Source: an uncultured beta proteobacterium (lineage in GTDB: Bacteria; Pseudomonadota; Gammaproteobacteria; Burkholderiales; Burkholderiaceae_C). From it: 6,012 nucleotides of DNA. The notes under the pieces were generated by a model. It did not search any database. It was given only the letters and a program-made list of their open reading frames with translations, and was not told the DNA's origin. Positions 1 to 5,984 of this stretch are shown here, in pieces. Where the stretch lies: positions 1 through 6,012 of the forward strand of contig CAIQEX010000646.1 in NCBI GenBank assembly GCA_903870955.1, in the 5' to 3' direction. Every line of letters begins with the position of its first letter. Position 1 is the stretch's first letter. Position numbers and translations under genes: made by a program.

Positions 1-1419
1 CATCACATATACGAAGTGGATAGCAAAGATGCTGATGAACAATGTCGCTGCCACGCGGTGAATGATGGCCAGGCCATGGGTGCCACCCAGCATGGACGCC
101 ACCACGGGTGCCCACTTGGTTTGCGAGAACAGGGCCGAGGTTCCAGTCAGCACCAAGGTCATGGTGATCAGGGCGAATGCCAGGTGGGCAATGCGCCAGC
201 CGACTGGGAAGCGTTGGAAGAATTTCTCTTCATGCGCGATGCCATCGATACGAACATGGGGCACTGCCACACGTTCCTTGCGATCTTTCCATTCGCGGAA
301 GTACCACAGACCGGAGTGTGCCCAGAAGAAGGCGAACACCAGGATCAGCAGGCCCTGCATAAACTTGGTGACGATCCACATTTGCGGATACTTGCCAAAG
401 TCATGGGCGTTGGCATGCGGGCCAAAGCTAACGAAACCTTCCGTGGCCAATTCACGTTTTTTGCCGTCGTGGCAGGCCTGGCAGGTCTTGAGGCGGTTGG
501 CCACATTGACCTTGGACTTGGGATCGCTCGCAGGCAGGATGCCGTGGCTGCCATGGCAGTTGTAGCACTTGGCCGTGTCGGCACCGCCGAGCTTATTCGC
601 CTGACCGTGGTAGGTGTCGCGGTACGAGGCCAACTTGTCTTTGTGGCAGCTACCGCACTCCTCCGTCACCAGCAGCTTGAATGAGTTGAGCGAGGTGTTG
701 GTGATCTCGTGCGTGGTGTGGCAGTTGATGCACACCGGCGCCTTGTCGTTCTTTTTGTCGAGCAACTCGGTTCCATGGATCGAGCCGGAATAAGTCTCTA
801 GTTGCTCGTCATGGCAGCTGCCGCAGAGCTGAGGCACCTCTCTGCGCCATTCGGCGTATTGCTCGCTGGTTTTGTCTGCGGGCACGTTGAACGCGTGGGT
901 ATCGTGGCATTGTGTGCAATCAGCTTTGGGCAAAGACGGCGTGTCTTTGTCCGGCTGCGCATGGAACGACTTTTTGTAGGCTTCAATGTTCTTGGACACC
1001 GTTTCAAGCCGGGGCTTGTCGGCGCCTACACCCGCTTTTTTGGCTGCCTCCCAAAGTACTTCATGGCAAGTTGCACAGTCAGGCGATTTGGCCGTACTTC
1101 TTTGGTGGGATGCCGTGCTATCCACAATGTCGGTGTGGCAAGCCACGCACTGCATCTTGGCGTGAACACTTTTGCCGTATTTGTCATTGCTGACGCCCTT
1201 GACGGTGTGCTTGTCGCCGCCGATGCCGGGCATTTCAATCTTGCCTTTCTTGCTATCGTGGCACGTCAGGCAAGTGGCATTGTCAAGCTTGGGTTCTGGC
1301 GCAGGAACCGCAACCTTTGCAGCAGCGGTGCTGGCTGCAAAGGCGGGTAAAGCCGCTAGCACTCCGGACAGACTCAATATGAACGCCAGGATCCAGAGCG
1401 TAAAGCGGCTTTTTTGCAT
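1..1419 (-). CDS. Nine-haem c-type cytochrome fused to a membrane cytochrome b domain (CbcL-like), C-terminus beyond window
   Basis: Likely an inner-membrane quinol/periplasm electron-transfer protein. The reading frame is open from the ATG at 1417-1419 to the left edge (473 codons, no stop). Residues 1-29 form a signal peptide ending AFA-A. Nine CXXCH sites follow, with first cysteines at 50, 91, 115, 168, 199, 230, 255, 285 and 313. Eleven other histidines (71, 86, 105, 153, 175, 215, 237, 271, 292, 335, 339) could give each haem a second histidine ligand. A membrane segment at about 348-372 is followed by a basic stretch (REWKDRKER), so the haems lie in the periplasm. Two more segments (about 409-431 and 449-473) carry H412, H454 and H468 in a pattern like FdnI/HydC diheme cytochrome b; the last helices are missing. 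Geobacter CbcL has the same architecture, but orthology is unproven. The next in-frame codon upstream that matters is a TAA at 1450-1452, so this ATG is the only ATG start; no clear Shine-Dalgarno is seen. It lies 61 bp after the monoheme cytochrome gene and is probably cotranscribed with it. Confidence 0.9.
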   Translation of the reverse strand, partial: MQKSRFTLWILAFILSLSGVLAALPAFAASTAAAKVAVPAPEPKLDNATCLTCHDSKKGKIEMPGIGGDKHTVKGVSNDKYGKSVHAKMQCVACHTDIVDSTASHQRSTAKSPDCATCHEVLWEAAKKAGVGADKPRLETVSKNIEAYKKSFHAQPDKDTPSLPKADCTQCHDTHAFNVPADKTSEQYAEWRREVPQLCGSCHDEQLETYSGSIHGTELLDKKNDKAPVCINCHTTHEITNTSLNSFKLLVTEECGSCHKDKLASYRDTYHGQANKLGGADTAKCYNCHGSHGILPASDPKSKVNVANRLKTCQACHDGKKRELATEGFVSFGPHANAHDFGKYPQMWIVTKFMQGLLILVFAFFWAHSGLWYFREWKDRKERVAVPHVRIDGIAHEEKFFQRFPVGWRIAHLAFALITMTLVLTGTSALFSQTKWAPVVASMLGGTHGLAIIHRVAATLFISIFAIHFVYVM

Positions 1420-1449
1420 GTTAGTGAACCATATTTGCCAAGCTGGCAG

Positions 1450-1470
1450 TTAAAACAATAGGTGTTTTAA
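1450..1470. repeat. A/T-rich inverted repeat between the two cytochrome genes
   Basis: TTAAAAC (1450-1456) and GTTTTAA (1464-1470) are perfect complements around a 7 nt loop. The hairpin lies just after the monoheme cytochrome stop and before the large cytochrome start. It is A/T-rich, with no G+C stem and no T tract, so it does not look like an intrinsic terminator. It could influence mRNA processing or the relative yield of the two cytochromes, but a chance A/T palindrome is also possible. Confidence 0.4.
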
Positions 1471-1480
1471 GTGGCGTGGA

Positions 1481-1849
1481 TTACTGGGAAAGAATCCACT
1501 GAGCCAGGTTCTTCAAAGCCTTGGGGTCTTTGGTGTCAATGATTTTGTGATCTTCTTCGGTGCCATCTTCCAGCTTGACCTTGTTGCCGCTGGTGATGTT
1601 GTGGATGACCTTCTCTTCGCCTTCGGCCTTGCCTTTGTACTTGGCGGCTGTCTTCTTAAAGGATGGGCCCTTTTTGTTCTTGTCGATCGCGTGGCACTTG
1701 AAACAGTCGTTTTTCTTGGCAAGCGCTTGTGCTGCATCGGCATCCACATCGGCTGCCATAGCGGAGCAAGACAAGCCCAGGAGTGCGGCCATTGCCAACG
1801 GAGCCATGACGGCCGACAGTTTGAAGGAGGTGCGAACGCTGAAGGTCAT
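1481..1849 (-). CDS. Secreted monoheme cytochrome c (class I-like), lacking an axial methionine
   Basis: Small periplasmic electron carrier of 122 residues. Residues 1-32 are a signal peptide (basic start, hydrophobic core, SAMA cleavage motif). One haem site, C49-F-K-C52-H53, is followed by GP at 61-62 and ends in a helix with AQWILSQ, the C-terminal helix typical of class I cytochromes. The mature part has no methionine, so the usual His/Met ligation cannot apply. H101 sits roughly where the methionine loop should be; H83 is the only other candidate. The mature protein is very lysine-rich around the haem, suiting docking to an acidic partner. The start chosen is the ATG at 1847-1849, preceded by GGAAAGAGA (1855-1863) at 5 nt. 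An in-frame TTG at 1868-1870 would add seven residues ahead of the signal peptide and is less likely. It is the first gene of the cytochrome pair and a plausible partner of the large cytochrome downstream. Confidence 0.9.
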   Translation of the reverse strand: MTFSVRTSFKLSAVMAPLAMAALLGLSCSAMAADVDADAAQALAKKNDCFKCHAIDKNKKGPSFKKTAAKYKGKAEGEEKVIHNITSGNKVKLEDGTEEDHKIIDTKDPKALKNLAQWILSQ

Positions 1850-1927
1850 GAGAGTCTCTTTCCGAAGCAAGCTTCTAGATAAGGTTTACAAGAATTTACG
1901 ATTCGGAGATTGTTTCAAATTGACATG

Positions 1928-1950
1928 CATCCAGATATAGGAACTGGATG
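1928..1950. repeat. Inverted repeat CATCCAG-N9-CTGGATG upstream of the cytochrome genes
   Basis: The 7 bp arms at 1928-1934 and 1944-1950 are perfect complements. The 9 bp spacer contains TAGGAA (1938-1943, running into the right arm), a hexamer that recurs in the palindrome 23 bp away. The distance to the cytochrome start (about 80-100 bp) suits an activator site. Binding by the adjacent NarL-type regulator is a guess. Confidence 0.4.
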
Positions 1951-1960
1951 GTATTGGGCA

Positions 1961-1974
1961 TAGGAATATTCCTA
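1961..1974. promoter_or_regulatory. Perfect 14 bp palindrome TAGGAATATTCCTA, possible operator
   Basis: The site is fully self-complementary: TAGGAAT meets its own reverse complement with no spacer. The half-site TAGGAA occurs again in direct orientation at 1938-1943, 23 bp away, about two helical turns. NarL-family regulators bind as dimers to inverted heptamers, so a site of this kind beside a NarL/FixJ regulator gene is plausible. The sequence is not the E. coli NarL consensus (TACYYMT arms). Confidence 0.4.
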
Positions 1975-1990
1975 CCCCGGCAGCGGTCCG

Positions 1991-2014
1991 GATCACCCCT
2001 TGAAACGGGTGACC
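1991..2014 (-). terminator. Hairpin just after the response regulator gene, weak terminator candidate
   Basis: Arms 1991-1998 and 2007-2014 form an 8 bp stem in minus-strand RNA (seven Watson-Crick pairs and one G-U) around an 8 nt loop. It begins 8 nt past the regulator stop, a usual terminator position. No T tract follows in the direction of transcription; the next bases are G+C-rich. It may be a poor terminator, an RNA-stabilising hairpin, or leave some read-through into the cytochrome genes. Confidence 0.35.
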
Positions 2015-2022
2015 TAAATCAA

Positions 2023-2661
2023 TTACTCGTCGACGAGTTTTTGATCTATCGCATAACGAACGAGGTCGACTTGTGTCGACATGTTCATCTTTGCGAGGAT
2101 GTGCGTTTTGTGCGTACTGACCGTTTTCACACTCAGTGAAAGTTCTTCGGCAATAGCCGTCAGGGCGACGCCCTGCACAATGCGACGAAAAACATCAAAC
2201 TCACGGTCCGTGAGCAAGGTATGCGGCAAGTTCTGGCTTTGGGGTGATATATCACCCGCCAACAGTTCAGCCACCTTGGGGCTGATAAACATGCCACCGC
2301 CCACTACTTTGCGCATGGCTGGCAGAAGCATGTCGGTATCACCCTCTTTGGACATGTAGCCCGCAGCACCCGCCCGGATGGCGCGCACGGCGTATTGCTC
2401 TTCCGGATGCATGCTGAATATCAAGATAGGCAACTTGGGACGCTCGGCCTTGACCAACTTGATCAGTTCCAGGCCGTTGCGACCCGGCATGGAAATATCC
2501 AGTATCAACAAGTCCCAATCCCTGGCGCGAACCTGCTCCATTACGGCACTGCCATTGGCGGCCTCACCTGCCACCACGAGATCATGGGTATCGGCCAGAA
2601 TTTTTCGCAGTCCGTCACGGATGATGGCGTGATCGTCTGCAATCAATACTTCTGCCTTCAT
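2023..2661 (-). CDS. NarL/FixJ-family response regulator
   Basis: DNA-binding response regulator of 212 residues, the usual size. The receiver domain (1-120) has the acidic pair D9-D10, the phosphoacceptor D55 in the LLILDISMPG strand, S83 at the conserved Thr/Ser position and K105. A linker of about 25 residues leads to a LuxR-type helix-turn-helix (about 148-208) with the signature LTDREFDVFRRI and recognition-helix residues SVKTVSTHKTHI. Its ATG overlaps the TGA of the kinase gene by 4 bp (ATGA, 2658-2661), so translation is probably coupled and the two form a cognate pair. The Shine-Dalgarno region is weak, in line with coupling. The nearest genes it could control are the cytochromes directly downstream; that target is inferred from position only. 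Confidence 0.95.
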   Translation of the reverse strand: MKAEVLIADDHAIIRDGLRKILADTHDLVVAGEAANGSAVMEQVRARDWDLLILDISMPGRNGLELIKLVKAERPKLPILIFSMHPEEQYAVRAIRAGAAGYMSKEGDTDMLLPAMRKVVGGGMFISPKVAELLAGDISPQSQNLPHTLLTDREFDVFRRIVQGVALTAIAEELSLSVKTVSTHKTHILAKMNMSTQVDLVRYAIDQKLVDE

Positions 2662-4682
2662 GTCGCACGCTCGCTGGAATTTTGGTCTGGCATCGTCACG
2701 GCAACTTCAATCCGTGTCCCTGCGCCGGGATAGCTGTTCACATTAAATATAGCGCCTATGGCGCCGCAGCGCTCACGCATGCTGACCAGTCCGACACCGC
2801 CGCTGCCACCGTCCAGGACAAAACCCCGGCCGTTATCGCTCACCACCAGGGTCAGTTGATCGTTGGCATGGTGCAGGCTGACCAGCACCTTGTCAGCGCC
2901 TGAATGGCGCACCACATTGGTCAATGCCTCCTGGACGATCCGAAACAGTGCGGTCGCCAAGCCATCTTCCTTGACTCTGTCAGCAGCGTCCAAATCCAGC
3001 TCGATTTGAATCCCGCTGTGTTTGAAAAACTCCTTCGTCTGCCAGGTCAGGGCTTCTTTAAAGTCCAGGTCATCCATGACGCGGGGACGAAGTTCCGCAG
3101 CAATGCGCCGCACCGACCCAATGGCCGAATCCATCTGGTGTCGCATCTCGTCGACGTCTGATACGGCGGTGGGTTTGCCTTCCTTGAGGCGACTCGCCAT
3201 CCAGGACAAACTGAGCTTGAGGCCCGTCAGCCGCTGTCCCAAGTCGTCATGCAACTCACGTGAAAAACGTTTGCGCTCTTCTTCCCGCACGTTTTGAAGG
3301 TTGGCGGAAAGCTCACGCAGTTGGGTGTTGAGCGTGCGCAATGCGGATTCTGATTTCCGGCGCTCGGTGACGTCGCGAAGGACGGCGGTCATTTGCAGCT
3401 TGCCACCAATCATGGAATGGGAGATGGTGGACTCCAGCGGAAACTCAACGCCATCGGAGCGCAAACCATAAATATCCATTTGCGGCGCCATGGCTCTTGA
3501 AGCATCGTCGCTGGCGGCAAATTTTTGTACATGCTGATGATGCAAGGACCGAAGTCGCTGCGGCATGAGGATCGCCAACGACTGGCCCAGTGCCTTCGAT
3601 GCCTCCAAGCGGAACATCGCTTCAGCGGACGGGTTGAACATGATGATGCGCATGTCTTCATCCACCGCGACGATCGCATCCATGACCGAATTGACGGTGT
3701 GTTGATAGCGCTCATCGGCCGCATTCAAGGCCATGGTGAGCGCCTGTTTGCCCTGCAACTTGATCACCAGATAGGCCGCCATCAATGCGGTAAAGATACA
3801 CACCAGCACGGCACCCAGGCCGATCGGAATAGCGGTGTCGCGCCAGGAAGCCAGACTGAGAGTCTCCGCATCGGTCACACTGATCAATAAGGGGAAGCTT
3901 GACAGTTTGCCAATCGCAATGGAAGCCTTGCCGGTTGGCTCATTGGTCTTGTTCAGCACCCTGATTTGCTGGGACTTGGTGGGCAGATCGTCACTGCGCA
4001 ACTCGGGCGCTATCGTCCCAATAAGACTGTCGCGGTGCGGCAGACTGGCAACCAGCGTGCCGTCCATCATGTAGATGCCGATCGGGCGTGGGTAGTCGAT
4101 CTGCACTGCGCTCAAGGTGCTTTCAAAATCGTCAATCACGATCGCCGCCACCACCACGCCGCGCAAATGCCCTTCGCGATCGGTAAGCCGGCGCGAAAGG
4201 GTCAACGTCCAGATGTTGTCGAGGCGGCTTCTGACGGGCTTGCCAAGGTAAACAAAGTCTGGTCGCCCCCCGGCAAACGCCTTGAAGTAGTCCCGGTCGG
4301 CCAATGAAATCGGCGTCCCTGGCAATTCGCGGGATGAGTTGACCAGCATGCCGTCCGCATCCACCACAAAAATGGAACGCAGGTGCTTGGTGCCTGCAAC
4401 GCGGGAACTGAGTAACAACCGCACCGGATCGCTGTCCAGCGCAAGCTTTGCACCGAACGAGGTTAACAACCGCTCCTGGATACTTTGCAGGAGCATATCG
4501 GTGCTTTCCAGATTCCTTTCCGTTTGCTCCATCAGCATGCGCGTCAGGCTGATGGTCTCCAGATGGGCATGGTTCAACTCCCGATCACGCAAGCCCCAAA
4601 GCAAAAAGCCCACCGAAAAAATGATCGCCAAAATTGTCAGCAAGGCCAACAACTTGACGTACCGGACGGGTCTGAATTCCAT
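2658..4682 (-). CDS. Membrane sensor histidine kinase: periplasmic Cache-like domain, PAS, HisKA_3, HATPase
   Basis: NarX/DegS-type sensor kinase, 674 residues from the ATG at 4680-4682. Transmembrane helices at about 9-29 and 284-309 enclose a periplasmic sensor of about 250 residues. This resembles dCache domains (a DRDYFKAF motif near 129-136, then a KPVRSRLDNIWTLTLSRRL stretch) and probably binds a small ligand. A cytoplasmic PAS domain (about 323-441) ends in the usual DVTERR. A short coiled coil leads to the HisKA_3 dimerisation helix with phosphoacceptor H478 in ELHDDLGQRLTGLKLS. The ATPase domain shows the N box (QEALTNVVRH, 584-593), DNGRGF (616-621) and a glycine-rich GGVGL. All catalytic motifs are intact. 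A TTG two codons earlier (4686-4688) could also serve as start. The gene begins 16 bp after the thioredoxin gene and overlaps the regulator by 4 bp. The ligand cannot be named from sequence. Confidence 0.95.
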   Translation of the reverse strand: MEFRPVRYVKLLALLTILAIIFSVGFLLWGLRDRELNHAHLETISLTRMLMEQTERNLESTDMLLQSIQERLLTSFGAKLALDSDPVRLLLSSRVAGTKHLRSIFVVDADGMLVNSSRELPGTPISLADRDYFKAFAGGRPDFVYLGKPVRSRLDNIWTLTLSRRLTDREGHLRGVVVAAIVIDDFESTLSAVQIDYPRPIGIYMMDGTLVASLPHRDSLIGTIAPELRSDDLPTKSQQIRVLNKTNEPTGKASIAIGKLSSFPLLISVTDAETLSLASWRDTAIPIGLGAVLVCIFTALMAAYLVIKLQGKQALTMALNAADERYQHTVNSVMDAIVAVDEDMRIIMFNPSAEAMFRLEASKALGQSLAILMPQRLRSLHHQHVQKFAASDDASRAMAPQMDIYGLRSDGVEFPLESTISHSMIGGKLQMTAVLRDVTERRKSESALRTLNTQLRELSANLQNVREEERKRFSRELHDDLGQRLTGLKLSLSWMASRLKEGKPTAVSDVDEMRHQMDSAIGSVRRIAAELRPRVMDDLDFKEALTWQTKEFFKHSGIQIELDLDAADRVKEDGLATALFRIVQEALTNVVRHSGADKVLVSLHHANDQLTLVVSDNGRGFVLDGGSGGVGLVSMRERCGAIGAIFNVNSYPGAGTRIEVAVTMPDQNSSERAT

Positions 4683-4698
4683 GCGCAAAGTTTAGGCG

Positions 4699-5226
4699 CT
4701 ATTTCTTGCCACGCAGCGCAGCGTCGATCCACTGTGCTGCATCGGCACTGTCCCACTCGCGCGCACCGTAATACCTTGCCAGTACCCGACCTTTGGCATC
4801 CACCAAAATGGTCAACGGCAAGCGTTCGGCACCCAACATATTTTCCAACTCCAGAGCGTGATCAATATAGTGATTAAGGGTGGCGTTGGCATTTTGCAGA
4901 TAACGCTTTGCCGCAGGCTCACTGTCGTCTGTGGAGATTCCAATCATGGCAAAACGTTTGCCCTGGTCCTGCCAAGCCAGGCGTTCCAGCGAGCCCATCT
5001 CCTGCCGGCATGGGCCACACCAACTGGCCCAGACATTGATCAGCAGCGGTTTGCCACGGTACTGTGAAAGCAGGCGATCCGGGCCATTCAGCCCACGCAT
5101 CCGGGCCTCGCGCAGCGTCTCACCGACCTCGACCAGGCCAGGGGTTTTGGCAGACGCCCAACAAGTGAAAAACAAGGCAGCCAAACACGCGATGCGTGCC
5201 AGACCCCGAAAACCATGTATTTGCAT
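4699..5226 (-). CDS. Secreted TlpA/ResA-like thiol-disulfide oxidoreductase
   Basis: Periplasmic thioredoxin-fold protein of 175 residues. Residues 1-26 form a signal peptide (basic start, hydrophobic ACLAALFF, WASA cleavage). The mature part follows the AhpC-TSA/Redoxin-like TlpA pattern: a GLNGPDRLLSQYRGKPLLINV lead-in strand of which the last part precedes the active site W69-C70-G-P-C73, then FAMIGISTDD, then the cis-proline loop around P137 in LPLTILVD. Such proteins reduce periplasmic disulfides, often apocytochrome c cysteines (CcmG, ResA) or assembly factors. It is the first gene of a probable operon with the kinase and regulator; ten haem-binding motifs encoded a little downstream make a maturation role attractive but unproven. 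The ATG at 5224-5226 was chosen; a GTG at 5230-5232 would add two residues. No good Shine-Dalgarno is visible for either. C22 in the signal peptide lacks a proper lipobox. Confidence 0.88.
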   Translation of the reverse strand: MQIHGFRGLARIACLAALFFTCWASAKTPGLVEVGETLREARMRGLNGPDRLLSQYRGKPLLINVWASWCGPCRQEMGSLERLAWQDQGKRFAMIGISTDDSEPAAKRYLQNANATLNHYIDHALELENMLGAERLPLTILVDAKGRVLARYYGAREWDSADAAQWIDAALRGKK

Positions 5227-5261
5227 AGGCACCGAACATAGCAGATGTGCCGCGCCCAGAA

Positions 5262-5293
5262 AAAAACCCTGAACGCGATGCGCCAGGGTTTTT
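5262..5293. terminator. Bidirectional-looking intrinsic terminator after scoB
   Basis: AAAAACCCTG (5262-5271) and CAGGGTTTTT (5284-5293) are perfect 10 bp complements; the 12 nt between them can add a small GCG/CGC inner stem. On the minus strand the hairpin is followed by seven T residues (5260-5266), and the plus-strand reading also ends in T5. It lies 37 bp past the scoB stop and 35 bp before the thioredoxin start, so it separates the CoA-transferase operon from the redox-signalling operon. Confidence 0.85.
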
Positions 5294-5330
5294 AGTCCAT
5301 TTCCAGAGTTGCTACCCCGGGCACGAAGGC

Positions 5331-5969
5331 TTAAATCAGTTTCACCCCGGTCTTGCTTTGCAGCAGTTCCAACGTGACGTCAGGTGCCAGTTCCACCACC
5401 TTCAGCCCCTCGGGCGTGACATCCATCACGGCCAGGTCGGTAATGATGCGGTCCACCACACCGACGCCGGTCAGTGGCAAGGTGCAGGCCGGGAGAATCT
5501 TCAAGTCCTCGGTGCCATCCTTCTTTTTGGCCACGTGCTCCATCAGGATGATCACGCGCTTGACGCCGGCCACCAGGTCCATGGCACCGCCCATGCCTTT
5601 GACCATCTTGCCGGGAATCATCCAGTTGGCCAGATCGCCCTTCTCGCTCACCTGCATGGCGCCCAGAATGGACAAATTGATCTTGCCGCCACGGATCATG
5701 GCGAAGCTGTCGTGGCTACCAAAAATACTGGAGCCTTTGATGGTGGTGACGGTCTGCTTACCTGCATTGATCAGGTCGGCATCCACTTCGTCTTCATAGG
5801 GAAACGGGCCTATGCCGAGCATGCCGTTTTCGCTTTGCAGCCAGACTTCCACGTGGTCGGGCACAAAGTTGGCCACCAGCGTCGGAATGCCGATACCGAG
5901 ATTCACATAAAAGCCGTCTTCGAGTTCTTGCGCCGCACGTGCGGCCATTTGGTCTTGGGTCCAAGGCAT
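5331..5969 (-). CDS. scoB: 3-oxoacid CoA-transferase subunit B
   Basis: Beta subunit of a succinyl-CoA:3-ketoacid (or related 3-oxoadipate/acetoacetate) CoA-transferase, a cytoplasmic enzyme moving CoA between succinyl-CoA and a 3-oxoacid in ketone-body or short-chain acid use. Its 212 residues are the normal size. Family marks are the N-terminal [12 protein letters not shown] (19-30), the catalytic glutamate E47 in the [10 protein letters not shown] motif, [15 protein letters not shown], and the glycine-rich [18 protein letters not shown]. The start is secured by AAGGAG 8 nt upstream. It sits 12 bp after the stop of another gene whose tail fits subunit A, the usual A-B order. I cannot distinguish the acetoacetate form (ScoB/AtoA) from the 3-oxoadipate form (PcaJ) firmly; ScoB is the closer match by memory of the motifs. 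There is no sign of damage. Confidence 0.93.
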   Translation of the reverse strand: MPWTQDQMAARAAQELEDGFYVNLGIGIPTLVANFVPDHVEVWLQSENGMLGIGPFPYEDEVDADLINAGKQTVTTIKGSSIFGSHDSFAMIRGGKINLSILGAMQVSEKGDLANWMIPGKMVKGMGGAMDLVAGVKRVIILMEHVAKKKDGTEDLKILPACTLPLTGVGVVDRIITDLAVMDVTPEGLKVVELAPDVTLELLQSKTGVKLI

Positions 5970-5977
5970 GGGGTGTT

Positions 5978-5984
5978 CTCCTTA
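5978..5984 (-). promoter_or_regulatory. Ribosome binding site of scoB, overlapping the upstream stop codon
   Basis: Minus-strand TAAGGAG combines the TAA stop of the upstream gene (5982-5984) with an AAGGAG Shine-Dalgarno (5978-5983), 8 nt from the scoB ATG. This is the best ribosome binding site in the window and suggests coupled translation of the two CoA-transferase subunits. Confidence 0.8.

Larger units (their letters stand above)
1850..2022 (-). promoter_or_regulatory. Probable control region of the cytochrome pair
   Basis: This 173 bp gap separates the response regulator from the cytochrome genes and is the only sizeable gap upstream of them. It holds several dyads (listed separately) and an A/T-rich stretch at about 1870-1925 next to the cytochrome start. 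I could not find a convincing -35/-10 pair on the minus strand: TTGAAA and TAAATT are present there but only 14 bp apart. The promoter may need an activator, with the neighbouring response regulator the obvious candidate. This is inferred from position and the dyads. Confidence 0.5.

Noticed and set aside
16..684. Plus-strand open frame of 222 codons opposite the large cytochrome.
   Set aside because: The minus-strand frame carries nine CXXCH motifs, a signal peptide and helices; the plus frame reads as compositionally odd sequence with no family motifs, so it is a shadow.
802..1350. Plus-strand open frame of 182 codons opposite the haem region.
   Set aside because: Same reason: it lies wholly antisense to well-supported haem motifs and shows no recognisable domain.
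1919..1924. Plus-strand TTGACA, a perfect -35 hexamer.
   Set aside because: No matching -10 at proper spacing, and no plus-strand gene downstream; it would read antisense into the response regulator.
1850..2060. FNR/Anr-type box (TTGAT-N4-ATCAA) upstream of the cytochromes.
   Set aside because: Only isolated half matches were found, with no correctly spaced pair.
3360..3720. PAS domain considered as a FixL-type haem oxygen sensor.
   Set aside because: The PAS resembles FixL in general layout, but the region matching the haem-binding histidine (after the KFAASDDAS stretch) has no histidine, so no haem claim is made.
5150..5226. Thioredoxin as a lipoprotein, from C22 in FFTCWAS.
   Set aside because: The residues before C22 do not fit a lipobox (small residue at -1 and Leu at -3), and a standard cleavage site follows at WASA.
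5227..5261. Extended -10-like TGCTATGTT ahead of the thioredoxin gene.
   Set aside because: There is only a weak -35 at 17 bp, and transcription would begin at or beyond the start codon, so it was not listed as a promoter.
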